64,000 nucleotides of DNA, taken from the NCBI RefSeq assembly GCF_000309385.1, contig NZ_JH976537.1, positions 82,128 to 146,127 on the forward strand, in the 5' to 3' direction. This DNA comes from Nodosilinea nodulosa PCC 7104. GTDB lineage: Bacteria; Cyanobacteriota; Cyanobacteriia; Phormidesmidales; Phormidesmidaceae. Made by a program: the position numbers and the translations under genes. Numbering within the stretch: position 1 is the stretch's first letter; each line of letters starts with the position of its first letter. The notes under the pieces were generated by a model. The model made no database searches, was not told where the DNA came from, and worked only from the letters and a program-made list of their open reading frames with translations. Below, one piece after another: positions 51,595 through 63,066 of this stretch.

Positions 51595-51678
51595 ATCCCC
51601 CCATCCCCTCATCCCCCCATCCCTCCCTGAATCAGCCAATGTATGATTTAGAAGCGATTTACTCCGATATCCCGGCAA

Positions 51679-52425
51679 ATGGCAAATCTTGCTGCTGACC
51701 CTAACGTGCTAGCTACGGTGGTGGGCATTGTCGCCCTGGCCCTGGCTCCCCTGGCGTTTTTGCTCTGGTTTTTCTACACCCGCGACAAGCTCAACCCAGA
51801 GCCGCGATCGCTGGTGTTGAAGATCTTTTTGGGGGGAGTGCTGGCCTTTATTCCGGTATTTTTGGTGCGCGAGTATATCCCCCTGCCGACCTGGCTGATG
51901 GGGGTAGTGGTCGTGCCGGTGCTGGCGGAACTGGCCAAATTTTGGGTGGTGAAGCAGGGCGTCTACAACCACCCAGAGTTTGACGAACCCGTCGATGGGA
52001 TTATTTTTGCCGCCGCCGCCGGCCTGGGTTTTGCCACCCTGGAGGTGGTTGGCTCCATGCTCTACGCCTACTTTGCCGTCGCCCGGCTGGGGATGCCGGG
52101 GACAGCGGTGGATGCCTCGGCCTGGACGGCGGTGCTGACCATGTTTGCCCTGTGGGGGCTGCTGTCGGGGCCGGGGAATGCCCTGTGGTCTTCCCTGTGG
52201 GGCTATGCCCTGGGGCTGGCCAAGTTTTCGCCCCCGGAGCAGCACAGCGGGCTGGTGCGCAACGGCCTGCTGGCGGCGATGCTCTCCCACGCGGCGTTTA
52301 ATGCCCTGGCCCTGGAGTCGAGCTGGTGGCTGAATCGGGTGGGGCTGGTGCTGGTAATTGCGGTGCTGTGGTTTGTGGTGATGCGCTGCCTGCGCTACGC
52401 CCTGGCCCTGACGCCCCAGGACTGA
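51679..52425 (+). CDS. PrsW-like membrane protein with altered active site
   Basis: 248 residues, about eight hydrophobic segments. The framework matches PrsW proteases: the DGIIFAAAAGLGFATLE motif (GFxxxE at 117-122) and the final His204 in MLSHAAFNAL. Two catalytic positions differ: the EExxK motif reads Ala83-Glu84-Leu-Ala-Lys87, and the first His position reads SGPGNALWSS, with Asn or Gly in place of His. It may be an inactive or differently acting PrsW relative, perhaps a decoy or scaffold. It is shorter than the two PrsW genes at 5963 and 7255, with no C-terminal tail. Confidence 0.78.
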   Translation: MANLAADPNVLATVVGIVALALAPLAFLLWFFYTRDKLNPEPRSLVLKIFLGGVLAFIPVFLVREYIPLPTWLMGVVVVPVLAELAKFWVVKQGVYNHPEFDEPVDGIIFAAAAGLGFATLEVVGSMLYAYFAVARLGMPGTAVDASAWTAVLTMFALWGLLSGPGNALWSSLWGYALGLAKFSPPEQHSGLVRNGLLAAMLSHAAFNALALESSWWLNRVGLVLVIAVLWFVVMRCLRYALALTPQD

Positions 52426-52538
52426 GCATCGAGGCTGCGAACCGATGATTTTGGCAACCCCTGGCCCTAGGCATGAGCGTTGCCCTACAGAGCTGCGATC
52501 GCCGCATTGCAGCCACAATCTTCTTGTTCAGACATCCC

Positions 52539-53051
52539 TCAGTACTGCAACAGCACGGTGACGGGGGCAGCGGGGAGTTTGGCCCGTCCCTCTAGTCCCG
52601 CCAGCTCGATCAAAAAGCCAAACCCAGCTACGGTACAGCCGGTTTTCTCGATCAGTTCGGCGGTGGCGGCGGCGGTGCCGCCGGTGGCAATCAGGTCGTC
52701 GACAATCAGCACCCGGCTGTCTGCCGGGAATGCGTCTTGGTGGAGTTCTAGGGTGTCGTTGCCATACTCCAGCGCGTAGCTGGCGCTATGGACAGCCGCA
52801 GGCAGCTTGCCGGGCTTGCGCACCGGGGCAAACCCCACCCCCAGCTTGTAGGCCAGCGGCACCCCAAACATGAAGCCCCGCGACTCAATGCCCACAATGT
52901 AGTCGGGGCGATACTCGGCCACCCGCTCGGCAAACACATCAATGCTGTACTGCATGGCGGTGGGGTTGGCCAACAGCGGCGTAATGTCGCGGAACAAAAT
53001 GCCGGGTTTAGGAAAGTCGGGAATATCGCGGATATGGTCTTTGAGATCCAT
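52539..53051 (-). CDS. apt: Adenine phosphoribosyltransferase
   Basis: 170 residues, the usual length. The PRPP-binding motif [20 protein letters not shown] is clear, as are [16 protein letters not shown] near the N-terminus and [16 protein letters not shown]. It joins adenine with PRPP to give AMP in purine salvage, in the cytoplasm. ATG 53051 is chosen as it begins the conserved [14 protein letters not shown]. It lies alone, convergent with the PrsW-like gene. Confidence 0.96.
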   Translation of the reverse strand: MDLKDHIRDIPDFPKPGILFRDITPLLANPTAMQYSIDVFAERVAEYRPDYIVGIESRGFMFGVPLAYKLGVGFAPVRKPGKLPAAVHSASYALEYGNDTLELHQDAFPADSRVLIVDDLIATGGTAAATAELIEKTGCTVAGFGFLIELAGLEGRAKLPAAPVTVLLQY

Positions 53052-53195
53052 TGGGGATGAGGGTTAAGGGCGTTGTTATAGTATCACCGCGAGAGGAATA
53101 AATGAGGGGTCGAGAGCAGTGAGCAAGGTTGCCCTATGGGGGGATCGCTCCATCCTGCGATCGCCTAAAGGTTTCATCAGGGTTTCATCCTGTAG

Positions 53196-54458
53196 TCAGC
53201 GACGCGTCGTTGAGAAATTGTCAAACCAGCCGCGCTTCCAGAAAAAGTAGATTTGCAGAGCGGCGATCGCCCCCATGACACCCAGGCAGATAGCGTAGCC
53301 CCAGTACCAATCCAGCTCGGGCATGTTGAAGGGCGATTTTTCGGGGTTAAAGTTCATGCCGTAGACCCCGGCGATGAAGGTGAGAGGGATGAAGATGGAG
53401 GAGATCACCGTCAGCAGCTTCATCACCTCGTTCATGCGGTTGTTGATCGACGACAGGTAGACATCCATCAGGCTGGAGGCGATCTCGCGGTAGTTTTCGA
53501 TGATGTCGACCACCTGCACAATGTGGTCGTAGACATCTTGCAGATAGACCCGCACCTCCTGGGTGAGCAGATCGTCGCTGTCGCGGATGAGGCTGTTGAT
53601 GACGCTGCGCTGGGGCCAGATGTAGCGGCGCAGCTTCATCAGCCCCCGCCGCATCCGGTGAATTTTTTCGATAGTGTGGCTGGTGGGGTTTGCGACCACT
53701 TCTTCTTCCAGTTCTTCGAGGGTTTCGCCGATCACCTCCAGCACCGGAAAGAAGCTGTCGACGATAGTATCGAGCAGGGCATAGGCAAGGTAGGCGGAGT
53801 TTTGGCGGCGAATGGTGCCGGTGCCCCGCCGAATGCGATCGCGCACCGGCCCAAAGGAATCCCAGTTGGGTTCTTCCTGAAAGGTGACCAAAAACCCCTT
53901 GCCCAGCACAAAACTGACCTGCTCGCTGCCCACCCCAGACCCCGTAGACTTGGGCCGTACCATCTGCATGATGATTAAAATCTTGCCGTCGTAAAAGTCG
54001 ATTTTGGGGCGGTGAGGGACATTGACAATGTCTTCGAGCATCAGCGGATGCAAATCAAAGGTCTGGCTCATTTGGAGCAGTTTTTCCTCAGTGCCCAGCC
54101 CTCGGGCATCGAGCCAGGTAACGCTGTCGCTTGTGCCCAGGGCGGAGCACTCCTGGGGGTGATCAATGGTAGCGGTATGGACGACATCTGGGCTGTAGTC
54201 AATCAAAAATAGCTCCGTAGGCAGCGCGTCGTCGGGAATTCTGAGCGTACCCGGCAGCGCTCCCGGAGGGGAGTAGCTAAAGTCAAACAGCTCGTCCTCA
54301 TCCTCATCTGCGTCCTGGGCCGGGTCAATTTGACAACAGGGACCCTGGGGGATTACGTCTGGGGTGGTAGCACCTGCCCCTGTCCCCCCAGATTGATCCC
54401 AATGCGGACGGGGAGCCGATTGTGCTTTTGCTGCCGGATTGTGTCTGCGCCGCGACAT
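53196..54458 (-). CDS. corA: CorA-type Mg2+/Co2+ channel
   Basis: 420 residues from ATG 54458, with GGAG 8 bases upstream; ATG 54503 is possible but lacks support. CorA hallmarks are present: a long cytoplasmic funnel (SVTWLDARGLGTEEKLLQ, EDIVNVPHRPKIDFYDG), a long helix, and the GMN selectivity motif in FIAGVYGMNFNPEKSPF between the two terminal spans. It carries Mg2+ (and Co2+ or Ni2+) inward as a pentamer. The first ~90 residues are an added hydrophilic tail with acidic DEDEDELFDFS. It reads toward apt; groEL starts upstream on the same strand. Confidence 0.93.
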   Translation of the reverse strand: MSRRRHNPAAKAQSAPRPHWDQSGGTGAGATTPDVIPQGPCCQIDPAQDADEDEDELFDFSYSPPGALPGTLRIPDDALPTELFLIDYSPDVVHTATIDHPQECSALGTSDSVTWLDARGLGTEEKLLQMSQTFDLHPLMLEDIVNVPHRPKIDFYDGKILIIMQMVRPKSTGSGVGSEQVSFVLGKGFLVTFQEEPNWDSFGPVRDRIRRGTGTIRRQNSAYLAYALLDTIVDSFFPVLEVIGETLEELEEEVVANPTSHTIEKIHRMRRGLMKLRRYIWPQRSVINSLIRDSDDLLTQEVRVYLQDVYDHIVQVVDIIENYREIASSLMDVYLSSINNRMNEVMKLLTVISSIFIPLTFIAGVYGMNFNPEKSPFNMPELDWYWGYAICLGVMGAIAALQIYFFWKRGWFDNFSTTRR

Positions 54459-54559
54459 GGTCTTTGCTCCGTACAATATCCGCCAGGTAAAGCATAGGGG
54501 CACAGCCGTAGCTGCACCCCTAGAGATTAAGCATTTATTCAGGGATCGTCGAGGCTGGG

Positions 54560-56263
<1,704 letters not shown>

Positions 56264-56290
56264 TTAGCACTCGCTGCATGTGAGTGCTAA
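56264..56290 (-). promoter_or_regulatory. CIRCE operator (HrcA binding site)
   Basis: TTAGCACTC (56264-56272), nine bases, then GAGTGCTAA (56282-56290): an exact match to the consensus TTAGCACTC-N9-GAGTGCTAA. It lies 31 bases upstream of the groEL start, so HrcA would repress groEL until heat shock. Confidence 0.97.
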
Positions 56291-56419
56291 CTCAGCTAGA
56301 TTACCGCTGTGGGGGACGGTCGGTAAGTCGCAATAACCGATCCTCGGCGAAATAGGCTGAAACAGGGGGGCAGGGGAGGGAAATATTGATTTTGGATTGG
56401 CAGGTTTATCCATTGCGAG

Positions 56420-57289
56420 CTACTGCGGTAGGGGCAGCTGCTGCAATAGCCAGAGGCCGGTGGTGGTCATGCCAGAATCGTCGGGGCGCACCAGCAGAAA
56501 GTGGAGGCCAGAGCTGGCCTGCTTGCGCTGCTCGAAGCGCTGACCGGCGGCGGCCACGTCGACGTCGCTGAAGGTGGTGAAGACCCAGCGATCGCACAGT
56601 CCGGCCTCCAAAATCAGCCCGTTGGGTTCCCCCCGCACGTAGCTCAGCCAGGCGGGGGCGCTGGCCTGAATCCACTGGGCCAGGGCCATCGCCTGCCGCC
56701 CGGCATCCACCACCACGCCGGGAATCGGGGTGGTGCTGGCCAACCCCAGCTGGGCGGGCATCAGGCTGGCTGGCAGGTGGCGCAGGGGAATGGGTTCGTA
56801 GGGCAGGGTTTGCTCAAAGTCGTAGGCGGCCAGGGCGGTAAACCCCCAGCGGCTCGAACCGCTAGGCGAACCGCCCCACAGATTTTCCGGCACCGGCAGC
56901 GGCGGCGGCGACTCGATGTGCAGCGGGTTGTAGGGGATGGGGATGGCGTTGGGCTGGGTGGGGTACCACTTGGCCCGCTGGCGGAGCCACTGGTGCAGGG
57001 TGGGGGTGTGGCGGGTGGGTTCGACGGCAATGCCCAGGGGCCCAGCGGCGGTGGTCAGCAGCGACAGGGCCTGGGGCCGAAACACCTGGATGCGATCGGG
57101 CAGGATGCCCGCCTTTGCCACCGCTGTTGTGATCTGATCGGTTACCCAGGCTTTGTTGACGGCGGCCTGGGGAGCGGTGGCCCCATAGCTGAAGCTGAAA
57201 TCTTCGCTGCACAGCAAAATTTCCCAGAGCGGCTCACCGCCGTTGCTGGCCAGGGGGGGTCGGTGCAGATCGGCCTGCCAAATTGCCAT
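56420..57289 (-). CDS. Tab2/Atab2-family RNA-binding protein
   Basis: 289 residues from ATG 57289, where the family's usual opening MAIWQADLHRPPL begins. Further matches are EPLWEILLCSED, QVFRPQALSLLTTAAGPLGI, and the C-terminal GLILEAGLCDRWVFTTFSDV. In plants and algae Tab2/Atab2 binds leader RNA and is needed to make photosystem I and II core proteins; cyanobacterial members are thought to aid photosystem assembly. It begins 13 bases after the glucan phosphorylase gene ends on the same strand, so they are likely cotranscribed. A longer start at 57346 would overlap that gene. Confidence 0.82.
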   Translation of the reverse strand: MAIWQADLHRPPLASNGGEPLWEILLCSEDFSFSYGATAPQAAVNKAWVTDQITTAVAKAGILPDRIQVFRPQALSLLTTAAGPLGIAVEPTRHTPTLHQWLRQRAKWYPTQPNAIPIPYNPLHIESPPPLPVPENLWGGSPSGSSRWGFTALAAYDFEQTLPYEPIPLRHLPASLMPAQLGLASTTPIPGVVVDAGRQAMALAQWIQASAPAWLSYVRGEPNGLILEAGLCDRWVFTTFSDVDVAAAGQRFEQRKQASSGLHFLLVRPDDSGMTTTGLWLLQQLPLPQ

Positions 57290-57302
57290 GGCTACAGACC
57301 TC

Positions 57303-59525
57303 CTAGGAACTGGGGCCAACGGCGATGGGCTCAGGACTGAGCGCATACATTTGGGTGAGGTACTCGGTCACCATGCGATCGCTGTTGTAATAGGGCGCAC
57401 AGGTTTTAATTGAGGCCTTCATCATGGCAATCCACTGGCGGGGCAGCCCGGCGCGATCGCGCTGGTAATAAACCGGGGCAATGTGGTGCTCCAGCAGGTC
57501 GTAGAGGGAGTCGGCATCCTGGCGGTTTTGGCTGTCGGGGTCCTCCGCCGGGTTGGCTTTGCCGATCACCCAGCCGTTGGCCACCTGGCCAGCGCCCCCA
57601 GCCCTGTAGGCCTCGGCCCACCAGCCGTCGAGGGTGGCGCAGTTGAGGCCGCCGTTGAGGGCTACTTTTTGGCCGCTGGTGCCCGAGGCCTCGGGGCGGC
57701 GCGGGTGGTTGAGCCACACATCGACCCCGGCCAGCAGCAGCTTGGCCACCGCCATGTCGTAGTTTTCGATAAAGGCGACGCGATCGCGCAGGGCGGGGTG
57801 GCGGCACCACTCCATCAGCCGCTGAATGATCCGCTTGCCCTCGTCATCGGCGGGGTTGGCCTTGCCCGCAAACACAATTTGAATGGGCCGTCGGGGGTGG
57901 GCCAAAATGCGAATCGCCCGGTGCAGGTCGCTAAACAGCAGCTCGCCCCGCTTGTAGGGGCTAAACCGACGGCCAAAGCCCAGGGTCAGCACCTGGGGAT
58001 CGAGCAGGTTGTCGACGGCGGCAATTTCATCGGCGGCCTCGCCCCGGCTGTGGCGGGCGGTGCGGACGCGATCGCGGGCGTAGGCCACCAGCCGCTCCTT
58101 CAGCAGGCTGTGGCGCTGCCAGAGCTGCTCGTCGGGGATGGCAGCTACTCCGGCCCAGCGATCGGAGTCGGCAAACGGGGTGACGCCGCCCTGGTTTAGA
58201 TGCTGGCGGTAGAGGTCGGCCATCAGCGGGGCCGTCCAGGTGGCGGCGTGGACACCGTTGGTAATCGCTCCAATCGGCACCTGGGAGACATCGCAGTCGG
58301 GGTAGAGGGCCTGCCACATCTCCCGGCAGATTTCGCCGTGGCGATGGCTGACACCGTTGGCCTTACCGCTCAGGCGCAGAGCTAGCACCGTCATGGAGAA
58401 CAGATCCCAGGGGTCGTCCGGGCGACGGGTGCCCAGGGCCAGAAAGTCTTCCCGCGATAGCCCCAGCTGGGGCCAGTAGCCGCCCAAAAATGACTCGATC
58501 AGGTCGGCGGCGAACACATTGCTGGCCGCCGACACCGGGGAGTGGGTGGTGAACACGCTGTGCTGACGCACCTGGGCCGCGATCGCGCCAAAGTCGGCCT
58601 CGCTGTAGCGCAGGTCGCGCTGGGCCACCTCCAGCAGCGCAAAGGCCCCGTGGCTGCCGTTGAGGTGGTACACCATCGGCTCGATGTCGAGGGCGTAGAG
58701 CATGCGCACACCGCCGATCCCCAGCACCAGGGCCTGGGCCAGGCGGGTTTCGGGGTTGCCGCCGTAGAGCTGGCTGGTAATGCGGCGATCGAGCGGGTCG
58801 TTGTCGCTGCGGTCGGTGTCGAGCAGGTACAGCTGCGATCGCCCCACCTGCACCCGCCACACCTGCACCCGCACCGGCCGCCGCCGAATGTCCAGTTTGA
58901 TCGTCACGGGCTGGCCAAACTCGTCGCGCACCAGCTCCATGGGCAGGTGGTTGACCTCGCAGTGGGTGTAGTGCTCCTCCTGCCAGCCGCTGCGATTGAG
59001 GTGCTGGTGAAAGTAGCCCTGGCGGTAGAGCAGCCCCACCCCCACCATGGGCACCCCCAGATCTGAAGCCGATTTGAGGCTATCCCCCGCCAGCACCCCC
59101 AGCCCCCCAGCGTAGATGGGCAGCGACTCGTGCAGGCCAAACTCAATACAAAAGTAGGCAACCGGACGGTCAAAATTCAGCGGCGGCCCGCTCCGAGCCT
59201 CGGACGGGGCCTCAGCGGCCGTTGCGACCGTCGCGATTGGCCCCTGGCCTACCCGGCGGTAGGCCTCAAACTGACTGGTCAGGTGCCGCAGGCGGTTGAG
59301 GTAGTGGGGATCTTCGGCCACCTGCCAGAGGCGTTCGGAGGAGACCGATTCCAGCAGTGCCACAGGGTTGTGGCCGCAGGCCTGCCACTGGGCCGGATCG
59401 ATGGTGCTAAACAGCGAAACCCGTTCCTCAGTCCAGCTCCACCAGTAGTTGTAGGCCAGGTTGGCCAAGGAAACCAGGGGCGTGGGGAGTTTGGCCTTGA
59501 GGCGCGATACAGAAGTCATGGGCAC
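57303..59525 (-). CDS. glgP: Alpha-glucan phosphorylase
   Basis: 740 residues of the short, archaeal/Thermotoga-like type, with the DUF3417 N-terminus (LANLAYNYWWSWTEERVSLF). Core motifs include IYAGGLGVLAGDSLKSASDL and, around the pyridoxal phosphate Lys, SGTSGQKVALNGGLNCATLD. It removes glucose from glycogen as glucose-1-phosphate, mobilising storage carbohydrate at night. It is shorter than the ~850 residues of ordinary GlgP, as is normal for this subtype. ATG 59525 or 59519 can serve as start. The 301 bases upstream (59526-59826) hold no gene I can support. Confidence 0.92.
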   Translation of the reverse strand: MPMTSVSRLKAKLPTPLVSLANLAYNYWWSWTEERVSLFSTIDPAQWQACGHNPVALLESVSSERLWQVAEDPHYLNRLRHLTSQFEAYRRVGQGPIATVATAAEAPSEARSGPPLNFDRPVAYFCIEFGLHESLPIYAGGLGVLAGDSLKSASDLGVPMVGVGLLYRQGYFHQHLNRSGWQEEHYTHCEVNHLPMELVRDEFGQPVTIKLDIRRRPVRVQVWRVQVGRSQLYLLDTDRSDNDPLDRRITSQLYGGNPETRLAQALVLGIGGVRMLYALDIEPMVYHLNGSHGAFALLEVAQRDLRYSEADFGAIAAQVRQHSVFTTHSPVSAASNVFAADLIESFLGGYWPQLGLSREDFLALGTRRPDDPWDLFSMTVLALRLSGKANGVSHRHGEICREMWQALYPDCDVSQVPIGAITNGVHAATWTAPLMADLYRQHLNQGGVTPFADSDRWAGVAAIPDEQLWQRHSLLKERLVAYARDRVRTARHSRGEAADEIAAVDNLLDPQVLTLGFGRRFSPYKRGELLFSDLHRAIRILAHPRRPIQIVFAGKANPADDEGKRIIQRLMEWCRHPALRDRVAFIENYDMAVAKLLLAGVDVWLNHPRRPEASGTSGQKVALNGGLNCATLDGWWAEAYRAGGAGQVANGWVIGKANPAEDPDSQNRQDADSLYDLLEHHIAPVYYQRDRAGLPRQWIAMMKASIKTCAPYYNSDRMVTEYLTQMYALSPEPIAVGPSS

Positions 59526-59826
59526 GAAGGAGAACGGCCAGCGGAAAGGGGCGCAACATTCCCCAGCATAGGGGAGAAGGCTGTCTATAAATTAACTAAA
59601 TAACCTGAGGTCGGGGTTGTCGGGCCAGGTCCGATAAAACGGCACCCCTCTTCCCCCGTTTCTCTCCCAGCAGCGGCGGCTAGCCAGTAGCTCAAACATC
59701 AGACGGGGAAAAGGCCCGCCTTGAGCCTGGCGCTGGCAACCGTTAGGCCCGCCAGTGACCCCAGGGCAGAGCGCTGGTCCATCCCTATCCCCAGGGGGAT
59801 GCTCTGGGGTAGAAAGCGGGTGATAT

Positions 59827-61146
59827 ATGATAGGCCGTGGCGAGAGTGGGAATCCCAGGGTGAATCAAGTTTTACGGGTGAATCGAGCGACGGTGTTTGT
59901 GCTCAGGCCGGAGCCGCCGTCGCAGCTGGCGGCCAATGAGCAGGTGGCGATCGCGGCGGGCAGCACCTACCCGCTGCAATCCTACGCCTACGCCGACATC
60001 AACGGCGGCTTCAACGGCCATATCAAGGTGGCGCTGAGCGATCGCACCATCGGCGGCTTTAACACCTGGTTTGTGCCCAGCAAAGACGCCCAGGTCGAAG
60101 CCGATGGCGTGGTCGTCTACCCCTACGAAGACCAGGAGAGCATGTCGGTGCTGTGGATTAACACTGGCACTCTGCTCAAGCGCCGCCCCCTCGACTCGAC
60201 CCTGCTGCCCGCCAGCGAAACCGTGGCCGTATCCCGCGGCCAAACCTACACTCTGCAATCCTACGCCTTTGCCGATTCCCAGGGTAATTTCAACAACCAC
60301 ATCAAGTTCGCCATCCGCAACTCCCAGGACTTCGTCAACGGCCTCAGCACCTGGTTTGTGTTCACCCCCCACGCCTTTGTCACCCTCGACGACGATGTGG
60401 TCTACCCGCGTCCCGACCCCAATGCGTTTATGCTGCGGGTTACGGCCAATACCCTGTTTAAGCGCCGCCCGGTAGACAGCAGCCAGCTGGCCCCCCAGGA
60501 GCAGGCCCCGGCCCTGCCAGGTACGGTGCTAACCCTGAGCAGCTACGCCTTTGCCAACGCCCAGGGGTCGTTTAACGGCCACATCCGCTTTGCCCTCAAG
60601 TACGTCAAAGACGACATCCAGGGCTTTAACACCTGGTATGTGTACCAGGGCCACGCCCGAGTCGAGCGCGCTGGGGTGGTCGTGTATCCGCCCCCGGCCC
60701 CGCCGCCGCCGCCCCAGTACGTGGGCCGTCCGTTCAAACTGCCGGGCAACACCTCCACCTTTTACACCGATCAGCCGATCATCCCCGGCGGCAGCTTTAC
60801 CTGGGGCGAGGCCACCCGAGATGCCACCCGCATTCCCGAGACCCAGACGATTGTGGACAACATTATTGGCCTGGCGCGGGCGCTGCAGCCGGTGCGCGAT
60901 CGCCTCAATCGCCCCTTTCAGATCAATTCCTGGTATCGCCCACCCGCGATCAATGCCGCCGTGGGCGGGGCTTCCCAGAGCCAGCACCTGGTCGGCAAAG
61001 CCGCCGACATTCAGGTGCAGGGCATGAGCGGCCGCCAGGTGGCCAACGCCGTAATGCTCACCTGGCCGGGGGGCGTGGGCATCTACAGCAACATTCCCAA
61101 CATTATTCACCTCGACACCGGCCCCCGGCGCACCTGGGGCTTTTAG
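59827..61146 (+). CDS. Peptidase M15 with three repeats of an N-terminal domain
   Basis: 439 residues. An ~85-residue unit occurs three times (about 15-100, 100-190, 190-275), each with LSYAFAD-like SYAF, GxFNGHIKxAL, a FNTWFV or FNTWYV and a DGVVVYP end. A Pro-rich linker (PPPAPPPPPQ) follows. The C-terminus is a D-Ala-D-Ala carboxypeptidase fold of the M15 type: RPFQINSWYRPPAINAAVGG, SQSQHLVGKAADIQV (His-x6-Asp zinc ligands) and IIHLDTG (second His). It should trim peptidoglycan peptides. No signal peptide is visible; GTG codons near 59860 and 59878 are alternative starts. Confidence 0.82.
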   Translation: MIGRGESGNPRVNQVLRVNRATVFVLRPEPPSQLAANEQVAIAAGSTYPLQSYAYADINGGFNGHIKVALSDRTIGGFNTWFVPSKDAQVEADGVVVYPYEDQESMSVLWINTGTLLKRRPLDSTLLPASETVAVSRGQTYTLQSYAFADSQGNFNNHIKFAIRNSQDFVNGLSTWFVFTPHAFVTLDDDVVYPRPDPNAFMLRVTANTLFKRRPVDSSQLAPQEQAPALPGTVLTLSSYAFANAQGSFNGHIRFALKYVKDDIQGFNTWYVYQGHARVERAGVVVYPPPAPPPPPQYVGRPFKLPGNTSTFYTDQPIIPGGSFTWGEATRDATRIPETQTIVDNIIGLARALQPVRDRLNRPFQINSWYRPPAINAAVGGASQSQHLVGKAADIQVQGMSGRQVANAVMLTWPGGVGIYSNIPNIIHLDTGPRRTWGF

Positions 61147-61260
61147 GCGGGGTTCTGGGACTTTTTTCGGCGGCTATACCGACTGCTCTGCAGCGAATTC
61201 TGTTTCCTGGTTATCATGAAGAACGCTCTTGTTCAATTTCGCTGACTTTTTTGAATTATC

Positions 61261-61506
61261 ATGGCCCAGCCCAAACATACCCAGGCCCATCTGTCGCGCA
61301 CGGTGCCCAAGGATCAGTCTGAGTTTTTCAAAAAGCGCACCCGCGACTCCATGGAGTACTACATGGGGGCCAAGCTGCTGGAGGTGGGCGTAAACCCTAA
61401 AAACACCGTCTACCGCTGGACCTCAGAGATTAAGGGCAGCCAGGAAGTGATTACCGTCAGCGCCTACTGGGGCGAGTCGCGCCAAAAGCTTGAGGCCGAG
61501 GAGTAG
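61261..61506 (+). CDS. Conserved-looking small hypothetical protein
   Basis: 81 residues from ATG 61261, rich in Lys, Glu and Gln, with a helix (SEFFKKRTRDSMEYYMGA) and strands (NTVYRWTSEIK, QEVITVSAYWGE). It is soluble and probably a folded single domain. Family not recognised. It begins 114 bases after the M15 peptidase gene on the same strand, in a spacer with a possible T-run terminator at about 61160. Confidence 0.6.
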   Translation: MAQPKHTQAHLSRTVPKDQSEFFKKRTRDSMEYYMGAKLLEVGVNPKNTVYRWTSEIKGSQEVITVSAYWGESRQKLEAEE

Positions 61507-61658
61507 AGTGTCCCGGCGATCGCGCTCACCTATCCTGCCGGTTCATAGCAGCCGACGGGTAGGTTAGGACGTTTCCCAGAGCCAGCGTTCGAGCGTTTGA
61601 GCGTTCTCAACCTCTCTCATTGTCCTGACTAGCGTGACGAAGGCTATACCTCAGGCGA

Positions 61659-63065
61659 TCAGGCCTGCTGTAGCCGCGCCATAAAGAAGCCATCCATGGC
61701 GCTGCGGTGGGGCCAGACTTTGATCCAGCCCTGGGGAGCTATCTCTAGCCCAGCGCCAAAGCTGGGGCCAGGCGGCACAATTCGCCAGCTAGGGTGGGCC
61801 TGGCAAAAAGCTTCGATCACCGCTTCGTTTTCGGCGGGGTGCAGGGTGCAGGTGGCGTAGACCAGAGTGCCGCCGGGTTTGACACAGCGGGCGGCTTCGG
61901 CCAGCAGGGCGCTTTGCAGCTTAGATAAATCGGCGATCGCGGCCTCACTCTGCCGCCAGCGGGCATCGGCGTGACGGTGCAGGGTGCCCAGGCCCGAGCA
62001 AGGGGCATCCACCAAAACGCGGTCGGCGCTTTGGTAAAACTGGCCCAGCTCGGTGCTGTCGCCCGCGTGGGTGTGCAGGTTGGAGAGGCCCAGCCGTTGA
62101 GCATTGGCGGCGATTTTTTTCAGACGGGAGGGGGCGCGATCGCAGGCCCAAACCCTGCCGTCACTCCCTACTATCTCAGCGATCTGAGTTGCCTTGCCCC
62201 CCGGCGCGGCGCAAGTGTCCAGCACCGTATCCCCCGGCTGCGGGTCGAGCAGCAGCCCCACCAATTGGGCGCTGGCATCCTGCACGCTCCACCAGCCTTC
62301 GCTGTAGCCCGGCAGGTTGGTCAGCGCCCCCTGGTGGTTGACTAAGCGCAGCCCAAAAGGAATTCCGGCCAGGTGCTCTACGGCAATCCCCGCCGCTGTA
62401 AAGGCAGTCTGCACGGTGTCTGCCGTGGCGCGATCGCGGTTGACCCGCAGGTCAATGGTGGGCACCTGGTTAAACCACTGGCAGATCTGTTCGGTTTCCT
62501 CAGGGCCAAGCTGGTCGAGCCACAGGGCGATCAGCCAGTCGGGGTAGCTGTGGCGGATGCCCAGCTGAGCCACAGGGTCCTCGGGTAGTGCTAGGGGATC
62601 TTTGCCGTCCGCCGCCTGGCGATCGTACTGGCGCAGCAGGCCGTTTACCACCCCAGCAAGCTTGCCTAACCCGTTAGCTTTGGCCAGCTCAACGCTGGTA
62701 TTCACCGCCGCCGAGGCCGGCACGCCCGCCAGGTAGCGCAGTTGATACAGCCCCAGGTGCAGCAAAAGGCGCAGCACCGGGGGCTGTTTGTCAGCGGGGC
62801 GAGTGCCCAGCTGGTCGATCAATGCATCCAGGGTGCGCTGGCGGCGAACGGTGCCGTAGACCAGCTCGGTGGCGAAGGCGCGTTCCGCCGAGCGCTCCCC
62901 AGCAGAATCGCCCTCGCCAGGCTGAACCTGAGCGAGAGTGCGGTGCAGGGCCACGTCGGCGTAGGCCCCGGCCTGCACCTGTAGCAGCACGTTCAGCGCC
63001 AGCTGCCTTGCCCCAGAAAACGCCTTACGGGACGCAGCCGATCGACGGGGGGTGGGGTTAGTCAA
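61659..63065 (-). CDS. rsmB: 16S rRNA (cytosine-967-C5) methyltransferase RsmB
   Basis: 468 residues from TTG 63065, the first start after the upstream gene's stop (2-base gap); a longer ATG start at 63176 would overlap that gene by over 100 bases. The NusB-like N-terminal half (ARQLALNVLLQVQAGAYADV, ERAFATELVYGTVRRQRTLD) precedes the methyltransferase with its SAM site VLDTCAAPGGKATQIAEI and the catalytic Cys in DAPCSGLGTLHRHAD. It methylates C967 of 16S rRNA. The last gene of a minus-strand group with the small membrane protein and petN. Confidence 0.92.
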   Translation of the reverse strand: MTNPTPRRSAASRKAFSGARQLALNVLLQVQAGAYADVALHRTLAQVQPGEGDSAGERSAERAFATELVYGTVRRQRTLDALIDQLGTRPADKQPPVLRLLLHLGLYQLRYLAGVPASAAVNTSVELAKANGLGKLAGVVNGLLRQYDRQAADGKDPLALPEDPVAQLGIRHSYPDWLIALWLDQLGPEETEQICQWFNQVPTIDLRVNRDRATADTVQTAFTAAGIAVEHLAGIPFGLRLVNHQGALTNLPGYSEGWWSVQDASAQLVGLLLDPQPGDTVLDTCAAPGGKATQIAEIVGSDGRVWACDRAPSRLKKIAANAQRLGLSNLHTHAGDSTELGQFYQSADRVLVDAPCSGLGTLHRHADARWRQSEAAIADLSKLQSALLAEAARCVKPGGTLVYATCTLHPAENEAVIEAFCQAHPSWRIVPPGPSFGAGLEIAPQGWIKVWPHRSAMDGFFMARLQQA

Positions 63066-63066
63066 A

